A stretch of 64,000 nucleotides of DNA. Source: Prionace glauca (taxonomy: Eukaryota; Chordata; Chondrichthyes; Carcharhiniformes; Carcharhinidae). The stretch covers positions 107,844,515 to 107,908,514 of the forward strand of contig CM075729.1 in NCBI GenBank assembly GCA_037974335.1. Direction: 5' to 3'. Position numbers and translations under genes: made by a program. Positions 45,362 to 56,537 of this stretch are shown here, in pieces. The notes under the pieces were generated by a model that was given only the letters and a program-made list of their open reading frames with translations, did not search any database and was not told where the DNA came from. Position 1 is the stretch's first letter, and every line of letters starts with the position of its first letter.

Positions 45362-45435
45362 GTCTCTGTGGCGCAATCGGTTAGCGCATTCGGCTGTTAA
45401 CTGAAAGGATGGTGGGTCGATCCCACCCAGGGACG
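45362..45435 (+). tRNA. tRNA-Asn (GTT)
   Basis: 74 nt. The acceptor gtctctg/cagggac pairs, the D-arm gcgcaatcggttagcgc is canonical, and the anticodon arm ttcgg-ctgttaa-ctgaa has GTT with one G-T pair. The T-arm reads ggtgg-gtcgatc-ccacc, so the loop starts with G where nearly all tRNAs have T54; this also changes the B box. A TTTTT follows at about 45451. It is the best Asn copy in the window, probably transcribed, but the T-loop change is a caution. Confidence 0.8.
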
Positions 45436-46217
45436 CTAAATGTTCGCTTATTTTTCCCCTTTCATGCTTTCTTTCGCACTGTGCTGTGTTCCGATCTTTC
45501 TTACCGACAAAGAAATGGCGGAAAAAAATGCAAATACGAGTATTGACAACTCAGTTTCCAATTCAACAGTACATCAATCTCATTTCATGGGAAATGTACT
45601 GACATCCACCCTTTAGGAATACTGCATTTGAAAAAAAAACTGCGCTCAGTGGCCCGGAGTATGGAAGATGGAATCAATTTTCTGAACAGGTGAACCAATC
45701 CATTTTCATACAATCAAAAAGTGTACTCAATATTCAATAATGGCAATGATTCAACCACAGTAAATGCTCCAGGAGATGTACGGAATTCACTAAATGCTCC
45801 CATGCAGGTCCAGCAGATTATGAGACAAGTTGATGGAATGTCCGCCTTTCCACAAGGAGGACATCAGTACAGGAGTATTGCAGTCATGCATCAATTTGTC
45901 GAAACTTGGAAAGATTGCACGTTGCGTACGGCTGCTCCTTCGATCTCTTGACCACGGAAACACCATAAGTGCCATACATGCAGCAAAATGGAAACTGAAG
46001 AGAAGTGCTTGGTATTGTGGCTCACTTGCAATTTTCCCCTACTTATATGAAGAAGAATATTTTAATACTGTACAGAGCAGCCGGAAAGTTTAAAGGATAG
46101 GTATCCGGAATGTCATTCCGATCTGAGGAAATATGCGGAGGTTCCACTTCTGAAGACAGACAATGAGACAATGTTACAATGTCTCAGTACTGGCACCATC
46201 GATGCTTTGCATGGGAG

Positions 46218-46289
46218 GCCGTGATCGTATAGTGGTTAGTAAGCTGCGTTGTGGCCGCAGCAACCTCGGTTCGAATCCGAGTTACAGCA
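46218..46289 (+). tRNA. tRNA-His (GTG), acceptor mismatch
   Basis: 72 nt. Anticodon arm ctgcg-ttgtggc-cgcag and T-arm ctcggttcgaatccgag are intact. The acceptor gccgtga/ttacagc has one C-A mismatch at the third pair, and gtaagctgcg replaces gtactctgcg next to the D-stem. A TTTT follows. U3 (54008) has the same acceptor change. It may be functional or recently decayed. Confidence 0.7.
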
Positions 46290-47327
46290 ATTTGTGTTTT
46301 CATTTGCTTTCTCAGAACAACGCGATATAAAAATCAATGTTTACGCGTGGGCTCACACTTTTATTTAAGACTTCATCTGTTGATAGTTTCTGTATGGAGC
46401 CTATGTTTATCCCCTTCTTTGAGTATCCAGAACTCAAACATTCAACATTAATATAAACCAGCTGGCAACACTCAAACATCTAATTCCATACGCGAACTCA
46501 CCTGCAGTGAGAAAATGGTATTTCGATGTGGGTTCCGAAATTACGAACATGTTATCGCGGAGCAGCAGCTGTAGTTGCGCTGGGAACACAATGCTTCATT
46601 TTGTTCACAGCAGAGTATGTGCACTAAAGTCACGGCGAGTCAGTGGCCGACCATACATGGATCAGTCGTGTCGTCTTTCAGAAGACATCTAACTTGCCTG
46701 TTCGGCTGCTTCAAATGGAACCCGTTGCACTGCCTTCACTTCACGAAATTCGTGATTATGAGAGCACGCAGTATGCATCCGAAACCCTTCTCACCTCACA
46801 CTCGAGCTGCGGATTTTTTTTCCCAGAATTGTCAAACCCGTCATCTTCCGTCACACAGTCTTTCCTGAGAAGACATCCGCTCCATATTTGCTCCATCAGC
46901 ATCTCCAAGAATTCAGCCGGAATTGTCTGGGAGTCTCCTTCACCCTGAGAATTATTCCCTTGTCTCTTGTCTCTCCTGAGAGCGGTGCCTCCTCTCGCCG
47001 GCGGTGGGAACACTGAGCAAGACTTGACAAAACATTGGGAAAGATTGTGAGTCGGGTGGAGAAAGCGGGAACTGAGCGACAGAGGGAACCCCAGCCACCA
47101 ACTATGAATGTTGAGAACGAATTAGCGAAATGAGATGAGAGACGATGATGGGTTCAGTGCCTTGCTGAGAAAGAATAAAATCACCTGTCCTTCGTTTGCG
47201 GCTAGAGGGCAGCTCTTACTGCCCATGAGGGTTTAACGGTCGTAATGTGGTCAGGACAATCTATCTTTTCAGAAGTGTGATAATAATTTTGTTTGAGTGA
47301 TTTCCTGAAAGCTTTGCTTGGTGTGTT

Positions 47328-47401
47328 GTTTCTGTGGCGCAATTGGTTTGAGCGTTCGGCTGTTAACTGAAACGGTGGTGGTTCGTTCCTCCACCAGGAC
47401 G
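47328..47401 (+). pseudogene. tRNA-Asn pseudogene
   Basis: The anticodon arm ttcgg-ctgttaa-ctgaa keeps GTT. The D-arm has an inserted base (ggtttgagcg), the T-arm (ggtggttcgttcctccacc) has a shifted loop, and the acceptor gtttctg faces caggac with a base missing. Confidence 0.7.
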
Positions 47402-47896
47402 CCAAATGTTCTCATATTTTTCCTCTTTCATGCTTTCTTTCGCCCTCTGTTGTGTTCTGTCGTTTGCTATCGTAAAAGAAAAAGCGCAAAAGGATGCAGG
47501 GACTCGTGTTGACAATTCAGTTTCCAATTCAACAGTGCATCAATCTCATTTCATGGAAAATATACTGGCGTCCACCCGTGTGGAATACAGCATTTGAAAA
47601 GAAAAACTGCGCTCAGTGGCCTGGAGTACGAAAGATGGAATTAGTTGTCTAAACAGGTGAACTAACGCATTTTCATGCAATCAAAAAATGTACTCAATGT
47701 TTAATAATGGCAATGATTAAACCACAGTAGATGGACGCAATTCACTAAGTGCTGCCATGCAGGTGCAGCAAATTATTAGATAACTTGATAGAATGTCAGC
47801 CTTTCCACAAGGAGGACATCAGTACAGGAGTGTTGCAGTCATGCATCAATTTATCGAAAATTGGAAAGACTGCACGTTGCATACAGTGTGCTCCTT

Positions 47897-48944
47897 TGTT
47901 GGTGACCAGTGGAGTGCCGCAGGGACCAGTGCTGGGTCCTCAGCTATTTATCCTTTATAGAGATGATCTGGAGGAGGGGGCTAAGTGTAGGGTAACGACA
48001 TTTGCTGATGACACGAAGATGAGTGGAAAAGCAAATTGTGCGGAGGGTATGGAAAGTCTGCAAAGGGCTCTGGATAGGCTGAGCGATTGGGCGAGGACCT
48101 GGCAGATGGAGTACAATGTTAGCAAGTGTGAGGTTATCCACTTTGGCAGATATAATAGTAGGAGGGATTACTATTTAAAGGGCGAAAATCTGTAGCATGC
48201 TACCGTACAGAGGGACCTGGGGGTCCTTGTGTATGAGTCGCAAAAACTCAGTCTGCAAGTACAGCAGGTGATCAAGAAAGCGAAAGTGATGCTGCCCTTT
48301 ATAGCGAGGGGGATAGACTATAAAAGCAGGGAGGTCTTGCTGCAACTGTACAGGGCACTGGTGAGGCCGCAGCTAGAGTACTGTGTGCAGTTTTGGTCGC
48401 CGCACTTGCGCAAGGATATTTTGGCCTTTGAGGGAGTGCAGAGGAGGTTCACTAGGCTGATACCGGAGATGAAGGGGTTAGACTATGAAGAGAGATTAAA
48501 TAAACTGGGTCTGTACTCGTTGGAGTTTAGAAGGATGAGGGGGGATCTTGTGGAGACATATAAGATAATGAAAGGGATGGATAGGGTAGAGGTAGAGAGA
48601 TTCTTCCCGCTCAGAAAGGACAGCAGGATTAGAGGGCACAGCCTCAAGATAAGGGGTGGGGGGGGGGGGCAGTTTAGAACGGCGTTGAGGAGGAACTTCT
48701 TCATCAAAGGGTGGTGAATCTCTCGAACTCTCTGCCCCTTGAAGTGGTGGAGGCTATTTCGCTAAATATATTTAAGTCACGGGTAGATAGGTTTTTGACA
48801 GACAAGGGAATTAAAGGTTACAGGGAGAAAGCGGGAAAGTGGAACTGATCCACTTCAGATCAGCCATGACCTTATTGAATGGCGGGGCAGGTTCGAAGGG
48901 CTAGATGACCTAATCCTGATCCTATTTCTTATGTTCTTATTGTT
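47897..48944 (+). mobile_element. 5'-truncated CR1-type LINE with TGTT target duplication
   Basis: The body is 47901-48940. TGTT stands on both sides, and U1, U3 and U4 show the empty site (gctcctttgttctt). It starts at RT motif B (TSGVPQGPVLGPQLF), has FADDTK, and has one in-frame stop at 48193-48195 (after KGENL). The frame resumes with LGVLVYESQKLSLQVQQV and runs to NFFIKGW; a G run near 48657-48671 has expanded. The tail is tcttatgttcttat. Same subfamily as 10504-12102. Confidence 0.92.
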
Positions 48945-49206
48945 CTTTTGACCACGGAAACATCACAAGTGCCATACATGGAGCAAAACTGAAGGTAAGC
49001 AGAAATGTTTAGCATTTGGCTCACTTGTAATTTTCTCCTACTTATATAAAAAAAATATTTTAATACTGGACAGGGTAGCCGGACAGTTGAAAGGGTAGGT
49101 ATCGGAATGTCATTCCGATCTGAGGAAGTAGGCGGAGGTTCCGCTTCTAAAGACAGATAATGCTGCAATGTCTAAATGCTAGTATCATCGATGCTTTGCA
49201 TGGGAG

Positions 49207-49278
49207 GCCGTGATCGTATAGTGGTTAGTACTCTGCGTTGTGGCCGCAGCAACCTCGGTTCGAATCCGAGTTACGGCA
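49207..49278 (+). tRNA. tRNA-His (GTG)
   Basis: 72 nt. The acceptor gccgtga/ttacggc pairs (one G-T), the D-arm region gtatagtggttagtact is the expected A box, anticodon arm ctgcg-ttgtggc-cgcag is canonical, and T-arm ctcggttcgaatccgag is perfect. TTTT lies about 10 nt downstream. HisRS would recognise it after addition of G-1. It is one of the two best His genes here. Confidence 0.95.
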
Positions 49279-49604
49279 ATTCGTGTTTTGATTTGCCATT
49301 CCCAGAACAAACTGTTGTAAAAATCATTTTTTGCGCGTGGACATACACTTTTATTTAAGACATCATCGATTGATAGTTTCTTTACGGAGCGGATGTTTAA
49401 CCCGTTGTTTGAGTATCCAGAACTCATACAGCCAACATTAATATAAACACTCAAACGTTTAATTCCACACGCAAATTCACCTAAAGCGAGAAAATGGTAT
49501 TTCGATGTGGATTCTGAAGTTGCGAACATGCTATCGCGGAACAGCAGCTGGACTTGCACTGGGAACACAACGCTTCATTTTGTTCACAGCAGGCTATTTG
49601 CACT

Positions 49605-52600
49605 AAAGTCTGAATCGTGCTGGGATCAGAGTCCTGGCGAAACGTATAATTAGGGCTGCAGGTAGGGCTTTAAACTAAATACCGGAGGGAGAGGGTCCAG
49701 TGGTTTGGGGAATTACAAAATCAAAGGTAAAGGTGAGGGTACGACAGCAGGTTAACGGTGAGGACATTCAACTCGTTAAAGGAGTAGAGGGCTCAGGAGA
49801 GGTCAGTAACGTTTCCAGACCATGCAATAGGTCAGAGAGCATAGAATGTGGCAGGAATCTAACCTCAGGCAGACTGAAAAAGGTGACAAGCACCAGAAGG
49901 GAGGTGCTCAACGCAGTGCAGGGAGATAGTCTGGGGAAGGATAACCAGTTTGTGACAGGTAGGGACAGAGCGTGCAAACAAAAGAATGCACAAATAAATC
50001 GGGTCCAGATAAAGGCTAGCATAAAGACGCTTTATCTGAATGCACTTAGCATTCGAAACAAAGAGAATGTGTTGATGACACAAGTCAGCACAAATGAATA
50101 TGATCTCGTGGCCATTACAGAAACTTAGTTGCAGGGTGACCGGGAGTGGGAACTGAATATCCAGGGGTATCAGACATTTCGGAAAGATAGACAGGAAGAA
50201 AGAGGAGGCGGGGTAGCCCTGTTAGTTCAGGATAACATCAGGGCGATGGTGAGAGACGGAATAGGCTCTAAGGAGCAAAATGTAGAATCGATCTGGGTGG
50301 AGATAAGGAATAGTAAGGGGATAAAACTAACTGGTAGGCGTGGTCGACAGGCCCCCAAATAATAACTTCGGGATGAGGCATGCTATAAACAAGCAAATAA
50401 TGGATGCGTGCAACAACAGAACAGTAATAATCATGGGGGATTTTAACCTGCATATTGATTGGTTGACTCAAGTCGGGCGAGGTGGATTTGAGGAAGAGTT
50501 CTTAGAATGCTGTCTGGATAGTTTCCTCGAACAGTATGTTACAAAACCTACGAGGGAGCGAGCTATCTTGGATCTAGTCCTGTGTAATGAGACAGGTAAA
50601 ATTAAAGATCTTCTTGTGAGGGATCCTTTTGGAATGAGTGTTTGAATTTCTAATACAGATGGAGGGTTGGAAAGTACGGTCCTAAACCAGTGTCCTCTGC
50701 TTGAACAAAGGAGACTACGATAGGATGAGGGTGGAATTGGCTAATGTAGACAGGGAACGCAGACTAGTTGGTAGGACAGCTGAGTAATAGTGGAGGATTT
50801 TTAACAGAATTTTCTCAGTACTCAGCAAAAATATATTCCGTGATAAAGAAGGAAGGTAAGAAAAGGGATAATCAGCCTTGGATAGCTGAGGAAATAAAGG
50901 ACAGCATCAAATTAAAAACCAATGCATACAGAATGGCCAAAACTAGTGGGGAACCAGAAGACTAGGAAAGCTTTAAAAAACAATAAAGAACTACTAAGAA
51001 AGCGATAAAGGAAGGAAAGACGGATTAAGAAACTAACCTAGCCCAAAATATAAAAGTCGATAGTAAAAGTTTTTACAAATATATAAAAAGGAAAAGATTG
51101 GCTAAAGTAAATGTTGGACCCTTAGAAGACGAGAAGGCAGATTTAATAATGGGAAACGAGGAAATGGCCAATACGTAACCAAGTTCTTTTGTGTCGGTCT
51201 TCACAGTAGAGAACACAAATTGATGGTTGTGAGACTATAGGGGGTGAGGACCTTAAAACGATTGCTATTACTAAAGAGATAATGTTTGGTAGGCTAATGG
51301 GACTAAAGGTAGGCAAGTCCCCGGGCATGGACGGAATGCATTCCAGGGTACTAAAAGAAATGGCAGGAGTAGTAGCAGATGCATCAGTTGAAATTTTTCA
51401 AAATTCGCTGGACTCTGGAGAGGTGCCAGTTTATTGGAAAACAGCTAATGTGACACCACTGTTTAAAAAAGGAGGTCGACAAAAGGTGGGTAACTACAGG
51501 CCAGTTAGCTAACGTCCGTAGTTGGAAAAATGCTGGAATCCATCATTAAAGAAGAAATAGCAGGACACCTGGAAAAGAATGGTTCAATGAAGCAGACACA
51601 GAATGGATTTGTGAAGGGAAAGTCGTGTTTGATGAAATTACTGGGTTTTTATGAAGATGTAACAAATGCGGTTGGCAGAGGGGAACCGGTGGTTGTGGTG
51701 TTTTTAGATTTCCAGAAGGCGCTGGATAAGGTGCCTCACAAAAGGTTGTTGCATAAGATTAAGGTACACGGAGTTGGGGGTCAAGTGTTAGCGTGGATTG
51801 AGGATTGGCTATCTAACAGGAAGCAGAGGTTTGGAATAAATGGATGCTTTTCCAGTTGGCAGTTGATGACTAGTGGTGTGCCACGGGGATCGGTGTTGGG
51901 GCTTCAACTGTTTACCACATACATAGACAGTCTGGAGGAGGGGATCGAGTGGAGGGTAACAAAGTTTGTGAATGACACAAAGACCTGTGGGAAAGCAAAT
52001 TGTGTGGAGGATGCGTAAAATCTGCAGAGAGATTTGGATAGGCTAAGTGAGTGGGCGAGGATCTGGCAGATGGAGTATAATGTTGGCAAATTTGAAGTTA
52101 TCCACTTTGGAAGGAATAATAGTAAAATGGACTATTATTTAAAAGGTGAAAAATTACAACATGCTACTATGCAGAGGGACCTGGGGGTCCTTGTGCCTGA
52201 ATCGCAAAATCTCAGTTTGCAGGTGATCAAGAAGGCAAATGGAACGTTGGCCTTTATCGTGAAAGGAATGGAGTATAAAAGCAGGGAGGGCTTGCTGCAA
52301 TTGTACAAAGTACTGGTGAGGCCACAACTAGAGTACTGTGTGCAATTTTGGTCCCCCTATTTGTGAAAGGATATATTGGCCTTGGAGGAAGTAAGAGAGG
52401 GCTCAGCAGGTTGATTCTAGGAATGAGGGAGTTAGCTTATGAAGAGAGATTAAGTAGAATGGCCTGTACTCATTGGAGTTTAGAAGGCTGAGGGGAGATC
52501 TTACAGAGACATACAAGATAATGAAGGGGCTAGATAGGGTAGAATCAGAGAGAATATTTCTATTTAGAAAGGAAACAAGAACTAGAGAACACAGCCTCAA

Positions 52601-52897
52601 AATAAGGGGAGTCAATTTGGAACAGAATTGAGAAATAACTTCTTCTCCCAGAGGGTAGTGAATCTTTGGAATTCTCTGCCCATTGAAGCAGTGGAGGCTC
52701 CTTCGTTAAAGGTGTTAAAGTCACAGGTGGATAGGTTTCTGCCCAATAAGGGAATTAAGGGTTATGAGGAGCTGCTAAGAAAGTGGAACTGAACAACTAT
52801 CACATCAGCCATGAACTTATTGAAAGGCGGGACTGTTACGAGGGGCTAGATGGCCTACTCCTGCTCTTATTTCTTATGTTCTTATGTTCTTAAAGTC
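49605..52897 (+). mobile_element. CR1-type LINE, long but decayed, AAAGTC target duplication
   Basis: The body is 49611-52891 with AAAGTC at 49605-49610 and 52892-52897; U1, U2, U4 and U5 show the empty site. It starts near the ORF1/ORF2 junction. Endonuclease pieces appear (LNALSIRNKEN, YDLVAITET, GGGVALLVQ, MGDFNLHIDW), then RT pieces (GKSPGMDGMHSRVL, VVFLDFQKALDKVPHKRL, SGVPRGSVLGLQLF, KFVNDTKT). FADD has become FVND, so RT motif C is destroyed in this copy. Many stops and frame changes are present, so it is older than 47901 or 10504. Tail ttcttatgttcttatgttctt. Confidence 0.92.
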
Positions 52898-53157
52898 ACG
52901 GCGAGTCATCGATATATGGATAAATGAATCAGTGGTGTTGTCTTTCGGAAGACATCTAACTTGCCCGTTCTGCGGCTTAAAATGGAATCCGGTGCACTGT
53001 CTTCACTTTATGAAATAGGTCAGTCGTGATTATGAAAGCACGCGGTGCGGATCCGAAACCCTTCTCACCTCACTCTCTTGCTGCGGATTTATTTTTTTCC
53101 CAGAATTGTCAAACCAGTCATCTTCCGTCACACAGTCTTTCTCAATGGCTACCTGCT

Positions 53158-53232
53158 GTCTCTGTGGTACAATAGGTTAGTGTGTTCGGCTGTTAACCAT
53201 AAAGGTAAGAGGTTTGATCCCACCCAGAGACA
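53158..53232 (+). pseudogene. tRNA-Asn pseudogene
   Basis: The acceptor gtctctg/cagagac pairs perfectly, but the anticodon stem ttcgg/ccata does not, the D-stem is lost (tacaataggttagtgtg) and the T-arm is damaged (gaggtttgatccc). GTT remains. Confidence 0.7.
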
Positions 53233-54007
53233 CCCGAACGTTCGCATATTTTTCCACTTCTATGTTTTCTTTCGCACTAAGTTGTTGTCTGTCGTTTGTT
53301 ACCGACAAAGAAAAGGCGCAAAAGAATGCAAATACTCGTGTTGACAATTCAGTTTCAAATTCAACACTGCATCAATCTCATTTCATGGGAAATGTACTGA
53401 CATCCACCCTTTAGGAATACTGCATTTGAAAAAAAAACTGCGCTCAGTGGCCAGGAGTATACAAGATGGAAACAATTTTCTGAACAGATGAACCAGTCTA
53501 TTTTCTTACAGTCAAAAAATGTACTCAATATTCAATAATGGCAATGATTTACCACAGTCGATTATCTAGTATATGTACGTAATTCACTAAATGCTCCCAT
53601 GCAGGTACAGCAAATTATTAGACAAGTTGTTGGAATGCCCGCATTTCCGCAAGGAGGATATTACTACAGGAGTATTGCAGTTATACATCAACTTCTCGAA
53701 ACTTGGAAAGATTGCACATTGCGTACGGTGTGCTCCTTTGTTCTTTTGACTACAGAAAAATCATAAGTGCCAAACATGGAACAAAATAGAAGGTGAGCAG
53801 AAGTGTTTGGTATTGTGACTCACTTGCAATGTTCCCCTACTTATATAAAGAAGAATATTTTAATACTGTACAGAACAGTGGGACAGTTTAAAGGGTAGGT
53901 ATCCGGAATGTCACTTCGATCTGAGGAAATATGCAAAGGTTCCACTTCTGAAGACAGGCAACGCTGCAATGTCTAATTACTGGTATCACCGATGCATTGC
54001 ATAGGAG

Positions 54008-54080
54008 GCCGTGATCGTATAGTGGTTAGTACTTCTGCGTTGTGACCGTAGCAACCTCGGTTCGAATTCGAGTTACAGCA
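54008..54080 (+). pseudogene. tRNA-His pseudogene or decaying gene
   Basis: An extra T lies before the anticodon arm (tacttctgcg). The arm ctgcg-ttgtgac-cgtag still pairs with GTG. The acceptor gccgtga/ttacagc shares the C-A mismatch seen at 46218, and the T-arm reads ctcggttcgaattcgag. A TTTT follows. Confidence 0.6.
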
Positions 54081-55130
54081 GTTTGTGTTTTCATTTGCGT
54101 TCTCAGATCAACGCGTTACAAAGATCAATTTTTACGCGTGGGCATACACTGTTATGTAAGACATCATCTATTGATTGTTTTTTTACGGAGCGTATGTTTA
54201 TCCCCTTGTTTGAGTATCCACAACTCAGACAGTCAACATTCATATAAACCAGCTGGCAACACTCAACCGTCTAATTCCATACGTGAATTCACCTGCAGCG
54301 AGAAAATGGTATTTCGATGTGGGTTCTGAAGTTACGAACATGTTATCGCGGAGCAGCAGCTGTACTTGCACTGGCAACACAACGCTTCATGTTGTCCACA
54401 GCAAAGTATGTGTATTAAAGTCACGGCGAGTCCGCGATATATAAGGATAAATGGATCAGCGGTGCCGTCTTACAGAAAACATCTAACTTGCCTGTTCGGC
54501 TGCTTCAAATGGAACCCGTTGCACTGCCTTCACTTCACGAAAGAGGTCATTCGTGATTATGAGAGCACGCAGTGTGCATCCGAAACCCTTCTCACCTCAC
54601 ACTCGAGCTGCGGGTTTATATTTTTTTCCAGAATTGTCAAACCCGTCATCTTCCGTCACACAGTCTTTCCTGAGAAGACATCCGCTCCATATTTGCTCCA
54701 TCAGCATCTTCAAGAATTCAGCCGGAATTGTCTGGGAGTCTCCTTCACCCTGAGAATTATTCCCTTGTCTCTTGTCTCTCCTGAGAGCGGTGCCTTCTCT
54801 CGCCGGAGGTGGGAGCACTGAGCAAGACTTGACAAAACATTGGGAAAGATTGTGATTCGGGTGGAGAAAGCGGGAACTGAGCAACAGAGGGAACCCAGTC
54901 ACCAACTATGAATGTTGAGAAGGAATTAGCGAAATGAGATGAGAGACGATGATGGGTTCAGTGCCTTGCTGAGAAAGAATAAAATCACCTGTCCTTCGTT
55001 TGCGGCTAGAGGGCAGCTCTTACTGCCCATGAGGGTTTAACGGTCGTAATGTGGTCAGGACAATCTATCTTTTCAGAAGTGTGATAATAATTGTGTTTGA
55101 GTAATTTCCTGAAAGCTTTGCTGGTGTGTT

Positions 55131-55204
55131 GTTTCTGTAGCTCAATTGGTTTGCGCGTTCAGCTGTTAACTGAAACGGTGGTGGTTCGATCCCACCCTCG
55201 GACG
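55131..55204 (+). tRNA. tRNA-Asn-like (GTT), acceptor and D-stem damaged
   Basis: 74 nt. The anticodon arm ttcag-ctgttaa-ctgaa pairs fully with GTT, and the T-arm ggtgg-ttcgatc-ccacc is perfect with a standard T54. The acceptor gtttctg/ctcggac has two mismatches, and the D-stem has one. A TTTT follows within 20 nt. The B box is better than in the Asn at 45362. It may be transcribed, but stable folding is doubtful. Confidence 0.55.
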
Positions 55205-55971
55205 CTAAATGTTCTCATACTTTTCCTCTTTCATGCTTTCTTTCGCCCTCTGTTGTGTTCTGTCGTTTGCTATCGTAAAAGAAAAGGCGCAAAAGGATGC
55301 AAGGACTCGTGTTGACAATTCAGTGTCCAATTCAACAGCGCATCAATCTCATTTCGTGGAAAATATACTGGCATCCACCCGTGTGGAATACTGCATTTGA
55401 AAAGAAAAAACTGTGCTCAGTGGCTAGGAGAATGGAAGATGGAATCAATTGTCTAAACAGGTGAAACCATCCATTTCATACAGTCAAAAAATGTACTCAA
55501 TATTTAACAATGGCAATGGTTTACCACAGTAGATGCTGCAGTAGATGTACGTAATTCACTAAATGCTGCCATTCTGGTACAGCAAATTATTAGACAACCT
55601 GATGGAATGTCCGCCTTTCCACAAGGAGGACGTCACTACAGAAGTATTGCAGTCATGCATCAATTTGTCGAAACTTGGAAAGACTGCACGTCGCGTACAG
55701 TGTGCTCCTTTGTTCTCTTGACCACAAAAACAACATAAGTGCCATACGTGGAGCAAAACTGAAGGTGAGCAGAAGTGTTTAATATTGTGGCACACTTGAA
55801 ATTTTCCTCCACTTATGTAAAAAATAATGTTTTAAAACTGTACAGAACAAGGCGACAGTTTAAAGGGTAGGTATCCGGAGTGTCATTCCGATCTGAGGAA
55901 ATATGCGTAGATTCCATTTCTGAAACCAGACAATGTCTCACTAGTTGTGCTTTCGATTCTTTGTATGGGAT

Positions 55972-56043
55972 GCCGTGATCGTATAGTGGTTAGTACTCTG
56001 CGTTGTGGCCGCAGCAACCTCGGTTCGAATCCGAGTCATGGCA
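55972..56043 (+). tRNA. tRNA-His (GTG)
   Basis: 72 nt. The acceptor gccgtga/tcatggc pairs with one G-T, D-arm gtatagtggttagtact, anticodon arm ctgcg-ttgtggc-cgcag and T-arm ctcggttcgaatccgag are all canonical. TTTT follows about 8 nt on. Likely functional, equal to 49207. Confidence 0.95.
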
Positions 56044-56202
56044 AGTTGCGTTTTAATTTGCATTCTCAGGACAACGCGCTGTAAAAATCAATTTTTACGC
56101 GTGGACGTACACTGTTATTTAAGACATCATCTATTGATAGTTTCTTTACAGAGCTTATGTTTATTCCCTTCTTTGAGTATTCAAAACTCAAACAATCAAC
56201 AT

Positions 56203-56537
56203 TAATATGACAGCATCATGACAGCTCAGAGGCTATCTCTGTTGCTGTGCGGACACATGGATTTGGGCCTGTGTCCGTGGGAGTTTGCGCGTTCTCCCCG
56301 TGGTTGCGTGGGTTTCCTCCGGGTGCTCCGGTTTCCTCCCACATCCCAAAAATGTGCTTTTAGGCTGACTGATTGGGTAACAAATTGTCCCTATATTGGA
56401 CCTCCCTGATCCTCACACATTAGGCATAGACTAAAATCATGAATAGGTCACTGACCATGGAACGGCGGCGCGGGCTCGTTGGGCCGAAGGGCCTGTTTCC
56501 CGTGCTGTGTTGTTCTTTGTTCTTTGTTCTAATATGA
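56203..56537 (+). mobile_element. SINE, subfamily 2, with TAATATGA target duplication
   Basis: The body is 56211-56529, with TAATATGA at 56203-56210 and 56530-56537. U1, U2 and U3 near 46449, 49440 and 54240 show the empty site. Head acagctcaga, boxes cgtgggtttcctccgggtgc and gggccgaagggcctgtttcc, tail ttgttctttgttctttgttc. Confidence 0.95.

Larger units (their letters stand above)
44701..46617 (+). repeat. Asn-His unit U1
   Basis: The unit holds the gataatagatgagtggt spacer, an inner spacer near 44810-45180, tRNA-Asn 45362, a post-Asn spacer, tRNA-His 46218 and its post-His spacer. Its post-Asn part (45540-45740) is most like U3 (53330-53530), including the caccctttaggaatactgca stretch. Confidence 0.75.
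46618..49610 (+). repeat. Asn-His unit U2 (with LINE insertion)
   Basis: From 46660 to 47520 it is nearly identical to 54460-55330 in U4, the closest pair of units in the array. It carries the LINE 47901-48940 between its Asn and His loci. Confidence 0.8.
52898..54418 (+). repeat. Asn-His unit U3
   Basis: It has a deletion of about 450 bp relative to U2 and U4 between cacagtctttc (53140) and the Asn locus. Its post-Asn spacer is most like U1. No gene other than the marked loci. Confidence 0.7.
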
